A DNA stretch of 64,000 nucleotides from Branchinecta lynchi (Eukaryota > Arthropoda > Branchiopoda > Anostraca > Branchinectidae). Shown here in pieces: positions 35,698-47,361 of this stretch. Below the pieces are notes generated by a model. It saw only the letters and a program-made list of their open reading frames with translations, had not been told where the DNA came from and ran no database searches. The position numbers and the translations under genes were made by a program. Location of the stretch: NCBI GenBank assembly GCA_023053575.1, contig JAKZAP010000004.1, forward strand, positions 16,999,624 to 17,063,623. Direction: 5' to 3'. Position 1 is the first letter of the stretch; each line of letters begins with the position of its first letter.

Positions 35698-38600
35698 ACA
35701 CTTTGCTTTGTCCAACTCCTGGCGAGAACTGAGCATACCTATTAGAGCAAGAAAGAGAAGATCTAGAACCCATTTACCACCGAAACATTCCATCACGGAG
35801 TCAGAAATGATTGCTGGAGAACCGGAAACTATACAAGAAATCCGTAAGACAATTTCCGTAAAAGTAGCCTGTGCTTATTAGCAGAACATTACCTTAAATG
35901 CACTTCGGAGCAATCTAAGATATAATCCTGATGCGATGCTCCTCCTGGTGGTGGTTCTTGTAATTGGTTCATCTAGTTCTTGGTACTGGATGCCGGCGCA
36001 TCCCAGTACAGCTTCCAGGGTTTTCTTTCCCATTCAGTGTCCACAGACCGTTTGAAGGCTTCTACGGTCTTGAGCGATAAGATTAACGAATCCACAGCTA
36101 AGCTTAAAGGGGACCTCAAAATAGCTCCCCCTCCTGCATGCTGTGATACTTTCCACGGGAGCGCCATAAACACTGAACAAAACTGCAGATAACATTCAAT
36201 CCCTTCAGGTTGCAACTCGCTAGTGGCTAGCCCCTTCGTTCGTCACCTGGATGCGACTCGGTAACGCCGAGATGCCTCCCTCGAGCATAATGAATCATCA
36301 CTGAACTAACAGTTTAATATCTGATGAGTTCCATTCCATATCAGCATGAAATTAGTTCATCAGCGCGAATATTTTCAGTGTTTCTTTTCCTTTTTGCTTT
36401 TGTTCTTGCTTGAAATTAGTTGCAAGAATCAAAATAAAGAAGATATAGAATAGGAGTATTTCGTGTCTGAAGACTTGGCTGGCGAGGGTGACCCACTAGA
36501 GTCGAGGTCTAGGTTCTAATGTCTAGGTTACGATACGACCTTTAAGTTTTCCTGAGCTGTGAACCAGTTTGCTAGTTGTCCCGCTAGATGGAGAGTTAGA
36601 TTCCCGGCGTCAGAGTAAAACCGAGTTTTGGATGTCTGATAGTATGTGGTCAGCATGCTGTTATGCAGAGGGAACGATCTGGAGTCAGAATCTGTGAAAC
36701 CTGACCTCAGAAGTCAATCAATCAGTCAATGAATTAGCTTTATTGCCCATTTATTGCTGCATGAATGCTATACATGAATTCTTTCCCTTGGTTGACTTAT
36801 ATAACTTGTTTTAGTGCTATGGCTGATAAGACGCCAGCCTGCAGATAATGATGATGATGAACCGGGGAAATGAAATTGAAAGTCCGAAAAAATAAAATAA
36901 TTTCACTCAACTTTCGATAACGAGGCGAAAGCACAAAAAAAAATGCAAAGAAGAAAAGAATGACCGGTCAAGCTTGACAAATTTCCTCCCTAGTTGGCAT
37001 GTGGAAAATGGCCAAGATAACTTCCCTTAGTTATCGAGAGTAAAATGAGTCCCCTTGAAAAACAGGATCACCTTTTTGGGGCCTTGTTACCCGGTTTAAT
37101 TTGAAAAGGTTAAACAGGGAAATCTTTTCTGAATGTGATCAGCAGATTCACAAATTCCTCCGAGTTTGGTTCGTCGAACCCCCACGGGGTGACTACGCAT
37201 GTATCCATAATGGCTACCGTTTAACCCGGGTCACGGCAGGGATCCGTGTGAAGCAGTTAGATCTCCACTGTGCTCTACCAGGTGCTATAGGTCTAACTAG
37301 CCATATAAATAGATTTGGGCTGCCAAAGTGCCAAATAGCGCAGCGGGCCTCCTAGGAGATTGGAAGCCATACCTCTTTATCAAGGGCTGTTAGGGAAAAA
37401 GAAAAGTCACCATTTTCATTGTTAGGATGACTAGTGTGTGGCGTTTGTTGTAACGTTTATATCAAAGCAGTAGAATGGCCAGAATGCCAGGACACCTGGT
37501 AGGCTGTACAGGAAGCTAGGACTTTGTGTACCCATGGATCCAATGTTGACGACCACCAAGATTACGAAGTGGATGCCGTGAATGACTGAACGATGTAATA
37601 TATCGCTTTTAGAATCCGGCTTTTGTACATGCGTGAATGATCAGCAACATCGTGGCTATTGGGATGACGCAAAGTGCTTCAAATGGAAAAGAAGATGTCT
37701 GCGATTGTCTTGCTGGAAGTTCAAGGTAGCAAAACCACGCGAGAATTAGGAATAACATTTTGCGGATGGGAAATGTACCGACCTAGGTGACAGTTACACT
37801 TGTCATTAATGAAGATCGTTATGTATGCTACTTTCCTTCGCAAAAATGCGACTAAACAGCTTTTCGTTTACAATCATGGTAAGCTGGAGCGAGGTGTTTT
37901 TCCACGATCCCACAAAGAAGCTGTGGCTCAGTTGTGGGTCAGTAAAAGTAATTTAAGATCCCACAAGCTTGGTTCCGCGACCAACAAATAATTGCGAATT
38001 CGCAGTATGGTTCATATTCGACAAACAACTATCGAGATGATTTTAAACTTTAAGGCCCGAAATTTGGCGGGAAATTCAATTTTTGTCTGTCCCAAGAATA
38101 ACCTTAGTAATTTTATTTAACAGATCGACTAAAAATGTTGATATTTCTAGTACAGATTCGTAAGGTCGCAAGCTTGATGTTCTGTATATTAATGTTTTAT
38201 TTGTATTTTCAGGCTTTTAAAAATACCGCCAAAATAAACGAAATGGCGTTACCGTGAATTTTAACTGTGGGCCAAGTGTGTCGCACATGATTCTGTTTCC
38301 GTGAACAATATTTTAAAATACATGCGACAATAATATACGAAGGAAAAACGCAAAAAAGGTTCAAACTGCGTGCCGCTGGTCATAGACTACGGTACGCATA
38401 TTTACAAAATCTCTTACATCCAGAAGAGCATGACACCGAACATTCACACCGAAGGCTAGGTCATCGATCCCGCGCAAAGTATGACCATAAAGATATTGCG
38501 ATTCTGCATGTCTTTGTAACGTGTGCTGTCCACCTTTTGTGAGAAAAGAGTGGGCTAAGTGATTTCGGAGGCCTATAATTTAATTTCCGAATCCGAATTT

Positions 38601-39117
38601 TCCGCTTGCCTGTTTCTTCAGTATCGAGTTACCTCCGTCCCATCTTTCAGCATCAAACCCAAAATTTTCTACATTCCAAGGCATTACCTCCTTTGATGTG
38701 TAACTCAATACTGGAACATTATTCTCTGAGTTTACATCTTGTTGTCAGTGTTGATTGCCCGAAAAATGACATGGATGCATTCCAGACTCTTCATTATTTC
38801 GCTAAAGGATTTATTTCCCGACTAATGGCACCGAGAAGACTGGATGGCACACCAAAGCTTAGGGAAGGAATTATAACTATTTTCTGGTTCTCCGATGACA
38901 CGTATGTTGTCTAAGACAAAGAGGTTGTTGCTTAAGGTTGCTCGCGAGAGTTAAATTTGTATGGCTGAACATGATGGTACAAATTGTGACATGGTCTTAT
39001 TAAAGAACGAAACACGGTCAAGATGCAATACCCCGTGTCGTTGCTTTTAACCGTTTAATTCATTTATATAATTAGATTTGACTGTTCACATGAGCTACAT
39101 CACTTTTTTCAGAAGCA
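35698..39117. other. no recognisable gene
   Basis: 3.4 kb with short ORFs (102 codons at 38606-38914 at most), no domain and no repeat family recognised. Confidence 0.45.
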
Positions 39118-39476
39118 CACTGTCAGAAGTTTCATAACAGATAACACGAGGATGCGCGGGTTCAACAGATAATGCGTAACAGATAACACTTTGGATGTTA
39201 TCTGTTGTGCTTGAAAGCGTTATGCATGAAATGGTATCCGTAACAGGCTTTGTTAGGAAGAGCAAAAAAAGCATCTACTGACTTTATTCCTTATGGTCAT
39301 GATGTCAGAAAACTCAGCAGATACTTTTTGGCGGTTTTTCGGTTCTTCCTGATGGTAACGCTTATTACGCATAACATTTTGAAACACAACAGATAACATC
39401 CGAAGTGTTATATGTTACGCATTATCTGTTGAAACCGCGCATCCTCGTGTTATCTGTTATGAAACTTCTGACAGTG
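39118..39476. mobile_element. long palindromic MITE (CACTGTCAGAAG family), copy 3
   Basis: Best-preserved copy: left CACTGTCAGAAGTTTCATAA is exactly inverted at the right as TTATGAAACTTCTGACAGTG up to one base. CA flanks both sides. Internal halves remain pairable for about 150 bases. Confidence 0.92.
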
Positions 39477-40289
39477 CACTTTACGAAAGTGCTTCTACGG
39501 AATTTTTCCCAGCTGTCTTAACAAGTTTTGCTAGCCCCCCCCCCCCGCCAAAGCTCATTTTCAAAATGACGCGGTTCTTGAACCAACACTGTCGAAGGAC
39601 GAACCTCAGCTACATCTGTAAACTCGTTCATGTGAAAAAGCAAGTACCAAATGGTCTTAGAAAATCAAACTAAACTACTAATAATTTTATTTGTGTGACA
39701 GAACATTGTCCTGAATCTAGTATTAAATTAAGAAATAAAATAGATAAAAAAAAAGAGAAATGGATGCTGGTGCTAAAGGCAGAGGCGTTTTCTGGTAGGC
39801 TTCTGATATCCAATCTGTGACCTCCAGAAACTCATTTAGACTTCTGCTTGAGACTGAACTTATTTTTTGCCCCTGCTAAAGGGAAATTTCAGTCTTCTGT
39901 TTTACAGTTATGTGTGTGAAGTCAGTTGAACGACGGTTCACTTGATCTATTTGAGTGATGCGGCATCGACGGCGTCAGGTGGATCATCCTCTGACGGCTT
40001 TAATGTGCCAGAGCATAACAAGTAGAAAAATCCCTGCGGGTTTGCCGTCCAAATTGGACGTCCGTGTCGCCTTTCTGTCGCCAGTTTGCTTTGCTTCGTT
40101 GTCACGACGAAAGTCATTATGACGCTTGGAGTGAGAGACTAATTAGCCAAGATGGAAGCCCGTGTCAAGTCGTTTGTGCAACATGTCCTGTTTGGAGCCA
40201 GGCCTGCAGTATGGACCAGACCGGAATTCCAGTCGAAATTTCTATTTGCTGGACGAACACAACAAAATTCACGGTGGTAAATAAGGGAT

Positions 40290-40580
40290 CTCATTCTTGG
40301 TGTCACTGCTACCAAGAAGTTCAGATCGGAATCCCAGACATTTGGCGGATCGTGATCGTGGTACTGGATTTCACGTCAACTCTTTATGTAGTGATGACTG
40401 CTCTTTTGATACTGAAAGCAGTTTTTCTTCAGTTGAAAATAAACTTCGTTATTCGGTCCACCGCGGTAGTAGACAAATAGAAGGAGTTGTCTTGGTGCTG
40501 TGCGTCGCATGAAGTTAGTCAGTCCGGTCCAGATGGATCTAGTTCCATTTCTAGATAGATAGATATAACAAATAGCAAGG
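40290..40580 (+). pseudogene. coding-like segment, copy A of three
   Basis: The stretch from ATCGTGATCGTGGTACTGGA to GATAGATATAACAAATAG is repeated at about 43980-44220 and, weakly, near 44.8 kb. Two overlapping frames are open. One reads RDRGTGFHV and CSDDCSFDTE. The other, part of a 138-codon ORF (40064-40480), gives a hydrophobic helix (MTALLILKAVFLQ) and stops at 40480. The A/B comparison shows a 3 bp indel that keeps frame. No family is recognised. It may be a duplicated last exon plus 3' region, or a repeat. Confidence 0.4.
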
Positions 40581-40703
40581 AAAGCTTTATTCCGTCAAAG
40601 TGAAGAGACATAAAAGAATAAATATAAATATTTTGTGCTCACAGTTCTGATCCTGAAGTTTCCGACTTTAATTCTAAAACATAAAAGATAAGCTAGGACA
40701 TAT

Positions 40704-40893
40704 CAGGCCCGTATCCAGGAAAGGAATTTATTTGGGGGGGGGGGGGGGTTTGCCTTTCGGGTTTTTTTTTGCCGGCTAGTCGAACAAAAAAGTACCAAAA
40801 ACACATAGATCAGAGGGAAAAGCCTATACAAATTATTATTTTTGCATGTTTCGGGGGGGGGGGCAACCCCCTAACCCCCTGGATACGGCCTTG
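40704..40893 (+). mobile_element. short hAT MITE, copy 2
   Basis: Ends CAGGCCCGTATCCAGG and CTGGATACGGCCTTG; target duplication GGACATAT / GTACATAT (7 of 8). Confidence 0.92.
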
Positions 40894-41837
40894 GTACATA
40901 TTAAGAAAAAGTTAAATTAAGAATAGAATAGTAGATAATAGGGTGGAAAGAGTAGGTGCCACACTTGTGTCACTGAGAGGAGGAGGGGAAAAAAAGAAGC
41001 CCAGTTCGGTCGACTGTTCGTCATTGTCTTTAGCTGTGTCAGACTTACTGTATTGAATCAGATATTAGCCTATGACTATTTAATTCCACTCAACCGAAAC
41101 CGAAGTGTAAACCAAAATAAGAATAAGCGAATCACAAACAACGCATCTGCGGCACAGAGAGATCTCGCATGAATAGTAGTCAGAATTATTTTAAGAAATT
41201 TAACTTAGAAATAGTTATGACCTAAGAGAATGATCAATCAGGTTTTTTCTGCTCAAGAGCATTTTCGTCTATATGTATTGTGGCATCGCCAACCTTTTCC
41301 ACCTACGAAAGTGCTAGAAAAACTGCACATCCATCCATTTTCTTAAGTTCACTGCTTGAGAGCAGCTGACCTCTTGGCTTACCACCTTTATATGGTTCGG
41401 CTAGGTTGAGATTCTGAAATTCCTTCCGTCTGTAGAAAAGCTCGTCATTGGATAATAAGCAACGTAAAATCTGAGATTTCCCGAGGATGTAAATTCATCC
41501 TTGCGAATAAAGTCTTATTTCATTTGTATTTCTGTTCTTGCTCAAAATTGGTGGCTGAATAGAACGAAAACGTTTGATTCCTTAAATCTTGGGTGGCACA
41601 GACGATGATACACAAGAGATGATAGGTATATGTCAAGAAGGAGCTGAAGATTGTATTAGAACTTGAATGTCTCAAGTTTTAACACGGACTAATGAGTAAA
41701 TGTTCAATGACTAAACATATGTTTCGTCATGTTTTCGTTTCTGGCGACGGCATTTGTACCGATGTTTGCTTTGAGTTTGCTCGAAGCTCCTTCAAATTAA
41801 TGCTATTCCTACTCGAAAGCGAAATCTAATTTCCCTC
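40894..41837. other. no recognisable gene
   Basis: AT-rich, short ORFs only. Confidence 0.45.
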
Positions 41838-42021
41838 CAGGCCCGTATCCAGGAATTTATTTGGGGGGGGGGGCCTTTTGGAGTTTTTTTTTTGCCTGCT
41901 GGGTCAGACAAAAAAGTACAAAGAACACATAGATCAGAGGGAAAAGCCTATAAAAATGATTATTTTTGTATGTTTCGGGGGAGGTTTCAACCCCCTAACC
42001 CACCCCCTGGATACGGCCTTG
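41838..42021 (+). mobile_element. short hAT MITE, copy 3
   Basis: Ends CAGGCCCGTATCCAGG and CTGGATACGGCCTTG; target duplication TTTCCCTC / TTTCCTTC (7 of 8). Confidence 0.92.
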
Positions 42022-42224
42022 TTTCCTTCTTACATTTAATCCGCTGGAGCAGAACCGAAAGGCAGTCAGCCGAACCAGCGAACAATTTCGAAGACCATTT
42101 GTTTGGGACCTGGATCTCTTCTGAAGAGCCGAATTGTGTTGGACGTGACTTCAAAAGCTTTAACGCCACTTGCAGTCAACACACAAACAGTCGTTCGACT
42201 TTTCCCGTTCAAACACAATCAGAA

Positions 42225-42591
42225 ACCAATATTTCTTTCTGGCAACTGGTTCACTATTTGTTCAGCCAAAGCGATTGCTTTCTCCTTATCCGAATGGCCA
42301 AGTTCCCGATAGTTCAGAGGTTTCATTATGCTCTGACACGGTTTGGGAGGGAAGAAGCTCTAGAAGGGGCCACGTTACATATCTTCCAGCAATGCTAGTT
42401 GGTAGCGTAAATGTTGCTTTTGACTGAATCAGTTCCAGCTTAAACGTTGGCGGTGGACGAAAGGAAGACCTTGAATTCCGTGATTGTACCTTTACCTTCA
42501 AGGGAATGGTTGTCTTACTTGAAGAAATTTGTCGCAGTAGTATTTTCACATGTCTCTGTGACTCCTTTGAAAGTCTGCTGAGTTTTTTCAA
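42225..42591 (-). other. coding-like stretch between two hAT MITEs
   Basis: On the minus strand a 101-codon frame (42591-42286) is rich in Lys/Arg/Ser. An overlapping frame to the left is open for about 45 codons, contains RELGHSDKEKAIALAEQIV and ends ERNIGF-stop. A fair acceptor (CCCCTTCTAG) precedes the second frame. The two could be neighbouring exon pieces or a frameshifted old gene; no family is recognised. Confidence 0.25.
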
Positions 42592-42611
42592 AAATTATAA
42601 AACAGTCTCGG

Positions 42612-42804
42612 CAGGCCCGTATCCAGAAATATATTTGGGGGGGGGGGTGCCTTTCGGGTTATTTTTCCCTTCGGGTCGGACAAAAAAGTCCAAAAAAGAC
42701 AAAAATCAGAGGGAAAAGCCTATAAAAATGATTATTTTTGTACGTTTCGGGGGGGGGGGTCAACCCTCTATCCCCCCCCCCCCCCCCCCCTGGATACGGC
42801 CCTG
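42612..42804 (+). mobile_element. short hAT MITE, copy 4
   Basis: Ends CAGGCCCGTATCCAG and CTGGATACGGCCCTG; perfect target duplication AGTCTCGG on both sides. Internal C-run of about 17. Confidence 0.95.
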
Positions 42805-42924
42805 AGTCTCGGATGTTTTCATCTTCGCTCAGGCCTCAGTTTAGAGAAACACGAACAATGCTGTCTAACCGGTATCTCTGACCAATGAGCTGCTGGGAAG
42901 TAGTAAGCGAGAGCGTGATCTGCG

Positions 42925-43330
42925 ATGAAAGCAGCGCAACAGGGAAAACGAAAATCCAAGACGGAACTTTTGAGGGTTGGGCGAGACCGCAGCTCTTCGA
43001 TCGGGTTTGAAGTGAAGTACTCATGTCCGATTTGTAGCAGTATGGATGAGAATTTGAAACATTCGTTGCGTGAATGCGAAAATTTGAATGAATTTCGGTT
43101 AGAAATGTTTGGAGTAGATGAAAGAGGGATGGATAAAGAATGGATGTGCAGGATCATGGGAAATAGTTGTTTTATGAGTATTAAACAGTTGGGGAGGTTC
43201 CTCACGGTAGCCATAGCCCATAGGGATAGGTGCTTATATAATGTATTACTTTTGTTTGTTGTGCTTATTTTTCGTGTATTTGCCATGGCCCTTTGGTAGT
43301 GTAAATAAATCTTATCATATCTTATCGTAA
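42925..43330 (+). mobile_element. 5'-truncated LINE, C-terminal zinc-knuckle region
   Basis: A 124-codon frame contains YSCPICSSMDENLKHSLREC, matching the C-x2-C ... H-x4-C knuckle that ends many non-LTR retrotransposon reverse transcriptases, followed by NLNEFRLEMFG. After the stop, AATAAATCTTATCATATCTT is a short repeated tail of the kind LINEs end with. Reverse transcriptase and endonuclease domains are missing. Confidence 0.65.
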
Positions 43331-43836
43331 ACGTCCTTCTGTCAAGGACCATCAAATCTTCTTACTGCGCAAGAAAATTGCTGCGCACCAGCATCACTTG
43401 CATGAACTTTGAATATAGAAACAGGCACTACATGTTAAAGTGTCGCAGGTCGGAGACAAATGCATACCTTGTGACACAAGTGAACAACTCCCCAGAAGTA
43501 CTTATAAAAGAAGCAAATTACCTTTTGTGCACACAAGTTGGTGTCTTTGCTTTGCTCTGTATGACCGATGACTTAAGTCTTGAAGAAGGATAGTTTCAAG
43601 CATGTTTGTACATAGTTCTGCCATCTAGTTTTCTGGCTTCACAGTTGACTCAGATACTTCAATGTTGGAAGAACCATTAATCTGGGAAAAATTAAGGCCA
43701 AATTTTTTCATGATAATGGTCTCTGTTCACTATAACCTTTGTGGTCTGAATAGCAGGCAGCATAGGAATATGATTTGGTGTTGAGCATTGATCACGAAAT
43801 GAATTGCCTTTGCCAGATTAGTGTCCATTCCAAAGA

Positions 43837-44220
43837 ATGTATGTCAGCATTCCTGTCATAGATATATCTATGACTACAATAACCTGCAAACAGTATTGTG
43901 CTAAACGTGCAGTGACTGAGGCTACTGTGCGTGGATTTTCTGTTGGTAACAATAGCTTTGGGAATCGACCACCCGTTGGCATGAATCGTGATCGTGGTAC
44001 TGGATTTCACGTCAGTTACTCTTTATGTAGTGATGACTGCTCTTTTGATACTGAAAGCAATTTTTCATCAGTTGAAAATAAACTTCAGTATTCGGTCGAC
44101 CGCGGAAGTTGACGAATAGAAAGAGTTGTCGTGGTGCTGTGCATCGCATGAAGTTAGTCAGTCCGGTCGAGATGGATCTGTAGTTCCATTTATAGATAGA
44201 TAAATATAATAAATAGTAAT
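43837..44220 (+). pseudogene. coding-like segment, copy B of three
   Basis: From about 43980 it matches copy A (40290-40580) through TCGTGATCGTGGTACTGGAT, CTTTATGTAGTGATGACTGC and CATGAAGTTAGTCAGTCCGG. The 91-codon frame here extends further upstream (TVRGFSVGNNSFGNRPPVG) into sequence not shared with copy A. Frames differ from A by an in-frame 3 bp indel. Function unknown. Confidence 0.4.
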
Positions 44221-44774
44221 CAAAACTTTTTACGAGAGATCAGAATCAGGGAGAGAATCGGGGAGTCAGAGAACCAGTTTTTGTTTAAAAATAGATTGAA
44301 TTTTTTTTGAAAGTTAGATAAATGTGGAATACTTATTTGGAATTTTTTTATAGTTTATTATTTCATTATTATTATTAATGAATGGGTGATAGGGGTGTGG
44401 GGAGAGGGGGGTAAAGAAAAAGAAATGAGAAGGTTAGATGAGAAATGTGTGTCATCGTTTGTAATAGGTGATTAAAAGTTGTGGACTCCCGCACAGGATA
44501 CGGTTGTGCCCTTCTTGGGAGCGTTCTTTGTTGTTTTCTTTAAAGAATGTTTAAATTGAAATGAATTGAAATTGAAATTAAAATTATAAAACTTAAAAGA
44601 TATGTAGTACATTACAGATTAAAAATCCAGACATTAGAGACAATGGATTATTAGATATTTAATACATCAAGCAAGGGCTTGGACAGTGCATATGGTATTA
44701 ATAGTATTTATTAAGCCGACGGCCGTAGCAAAAGCTTCTGAAAAGCTTTTACGAAAAATACAGAATTAAAATGA

Positions 44775-44875
44775 TGGTCCACATTCTTTGTCAGCCGAAA
44801 AAAAAACTTCGGTACTAAGTCAACCGCTGAAGTAGATGAAGAAAGGCTTGTCTTTGTGCTTTCCAGCACATAAGC
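44775..44875 (+). pseudogene. degraded copy C of the 40.3/44.0 kb segment
   Basis: GTCAACCGCTGAAGTAGATG and CTTGTCTTTGTGCTTTCCAG align with the corresponding part of copy B, but frames are broken. Confidence 0.35.
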
Positions 44876-47159
44876 CTATGTCGGCTCGGGCGGATGTTAG
44901 TATATTATAGATTGATATTTCAACACTGCTAAAAGCCGAATTAAATTAACCTACACCTGTCGTATCTTTGAAAGAAAGAAAAAATCTGTGCCAAACATAC
45001 ATGACTCCTTTGAACTCCGCTGGCATATTTCTTCTTTATTATTAGTCAAATCAACCATAAATGCCAACAGAATTTATGAATCCTTCTTTAATTTCTGTCC
45101 GAATCACACGATGGACAAAACCGGCAAACCGAGGACACGAAAAATGTCGACAGGTTGTACTTTATCAAAACAGCCGTAGAAACGGTAGGAGGCACCTATC
45201 TCGCGATTCATCGCTGCAATCTTCAACTCAAATCGATGTTTTGTGAGAGAGTTACAGAATTATTAGTTTAATATACGCGAAGGAACCTTAAATCACAGGA
45301 GAGACCTGCGACGACACAAGTTTGGAACGCGAAGAATGCACAATGTTGAGCACTAGGGGTCCTTATCTGCGCTGCGGGTATCGCTTGCAACTAGAGGAAT
45401 ATATCATTTTTTCACGACTATTCAAATTTGTGCGACAGGGATTCCTCGATGTTGTCTTACACGACAGAAGATCAAGATTTTTATTATTTACAGCTCACCA
45501 TGGTTCAGAACCACGTAAAACCTAGTCGCAGTATGAGACGATGATAATACACATCGAGTTGTGCGCATCGGAATTGCTGTATGTTAATCGCGAAATGAAT
45601 TTTTTGCTCTTTTGTTCTTTCTCGGTGTTGGAATTACCAACTGAAAAATGCGGGTTTCATTATTGTAAGACATTTATGAGTATTAAATTCTTGTCATGCT
45701 ATCTACGCATTTAATGTCATTCGACTTCAGCAATCCTGTGGATTGTAAACGGACCTTTTTAAGAGAATAACCGGTCTCATGCAAGTCTTCAAAGAAAGAT
45801 AGATTTAGGTATTTGGTAAGCATTTATCTCAAGCATAAGTAAGAACAATGATCTTTATTGGTAATGATAATGATTAAAAATATGACTCATCGGCAAATGT
45901 TAGACATCGACGGAATATGAAGGGAATGCGTGATAAAATAGCTTCTGCAAAAAGAACACATATAGCCTTCTCAGAACATCATTTCACAGCTAACCTGTAG
46001 AAGACGGAAAGTGGTCATATAACTTTTACTTCCTGAAACTGTAGAAGTTTTAAAACAACACGTTCCATGGAAAAATATACAATTTATGCATCGTTCCAGC
46101 ACCAGCCCTCCCTATCTCGCTCCCTAGTTTATTAATTTTGTCACTCAATTTGTTATCAAGAATCGAATTTTAGGAAAAGAAGCAAATTGCTCTTTCTGTT
46201 TATTCAGCTGTTTTTTTACAATTTGTAGATTTTCCGGAGCCCTGTTGACTGCTGAGTTCCGTTTCTGTCACCAACTTACTCTGTTTGGGGGATTTTTACA
46301 TAAAAAATGTCATAGGATCGCCAAATGTATAAAACAAGTTTTTTCTGTAAAAAAAAAGCTCGTGCGGCTTCGGCGCGATTTATTCTTTTGGTGTTTATTT
46401 TAAGAGCGAGCAATTTATTTGTGTTTTGCGTGGCAACCCTGACTGCTTCTAGAATTGCTAAGAGTCAGCAACTTTTGATCACCATCCATGCTCCCCCTAG
46501 CTTTCCTTTAATATCGCACCGCTTTCCATATTTCATTCCCCCCCTGGAAGGTCCTTGCTGCGATAAGCTCCAACGTTTGCACTTGGACCTCCTCACAGCT
46601 ATTATTAAACTAAGCTAGTTATCATTACACACCGTGAAACTCCCCATCTATTATTCGGTTCATCCCTTGTTGTCAGTTCTCTGTTTACTCAGGACAGAGT
46701 TTATGAGCTCCCCTGATTGTCATCGACTCCACCATTGCAACCATTTACGGCGATCGGAACCATGAGCAAACTGAATGATAATCATATAACCTCCGAATGT
46801 TGACCTGATTGAGATTCGGTCTTTGAGTTGATACGGAAACAGAGATTGTATCTGGTAGACATTCTTGTATGTACCGAAGATGTCCGTTGATATCGCCTAC
46901 TTGGAAGTCTATGTTTTGCAAACGACTTGTTGAGAGCCGACGCTGTTGATCGATATAGGCATTTCAAACGCATTATAAGTCGAGTTCTAGGAATAAACGC
47001 AGCTCGCTTCTTTTCCATGGCAAAAAAATTGCCACCATAGTGGACTAAGCTTCGTATTTTTCAGGGATCAATTTGAGATGTACCGACAACTCGCTGCCTA
47101 AAAACCACTGACTCTTCTGAATTGTTGAGTATGGTCCGAATTCTCCGTGGTAGTCTAGC
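44876..47159. other. no recognisable gene
   Basis: Short ORFs (97 codons at most) without domains. Confidence 0.45.
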
Positions 47160-47361
47160 AAAATGTGTTTTTTCTTAAATATTCCTTTAGCCCAAGCTGA
47201 CTGCGAATCATATTTGAGAATGCAAAACGGATAAGTCCGTTTTTTCCAGATTAAGCGGTTAGAGCCTGAAGAGGACCCTTGCCAAGAAGGGCCGAAATAT
47301 AGCTCTAACAAAATGTAGCTGACTTATCCGTTTTGCATCGTCAAAAATGTGTTTTTTCTTA
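47160..47361 (+). mobile_element. TTCGGCCC-family insertion with 18 bp target duplication
   Basis: AAAATGTGTTTTTTCTTA occurs at 47160-47177 and again at 47344-47361. Between them are TTTAGCCCAAGCTGACTGCG, GCAAAACGGATAAGT and its inverse ACTTATCCGTTTTGC, with GAGGACCCTTGCCAAGAAGG inside. The long exact duplication fits target-primed insertion better than cut-and-paste. Confidence 0.75.

Noticed and set aside
37280..37380. Possible tRNA gene
   Set aside because: Some box-like words appear, but no D or T stem can be drawn.
42819..43355. 178-codon minus-strand ORF
   Set aside because: It is the reverse of a LINE remnant whose plus-strand frame carries the zinc-knuckle pattern.
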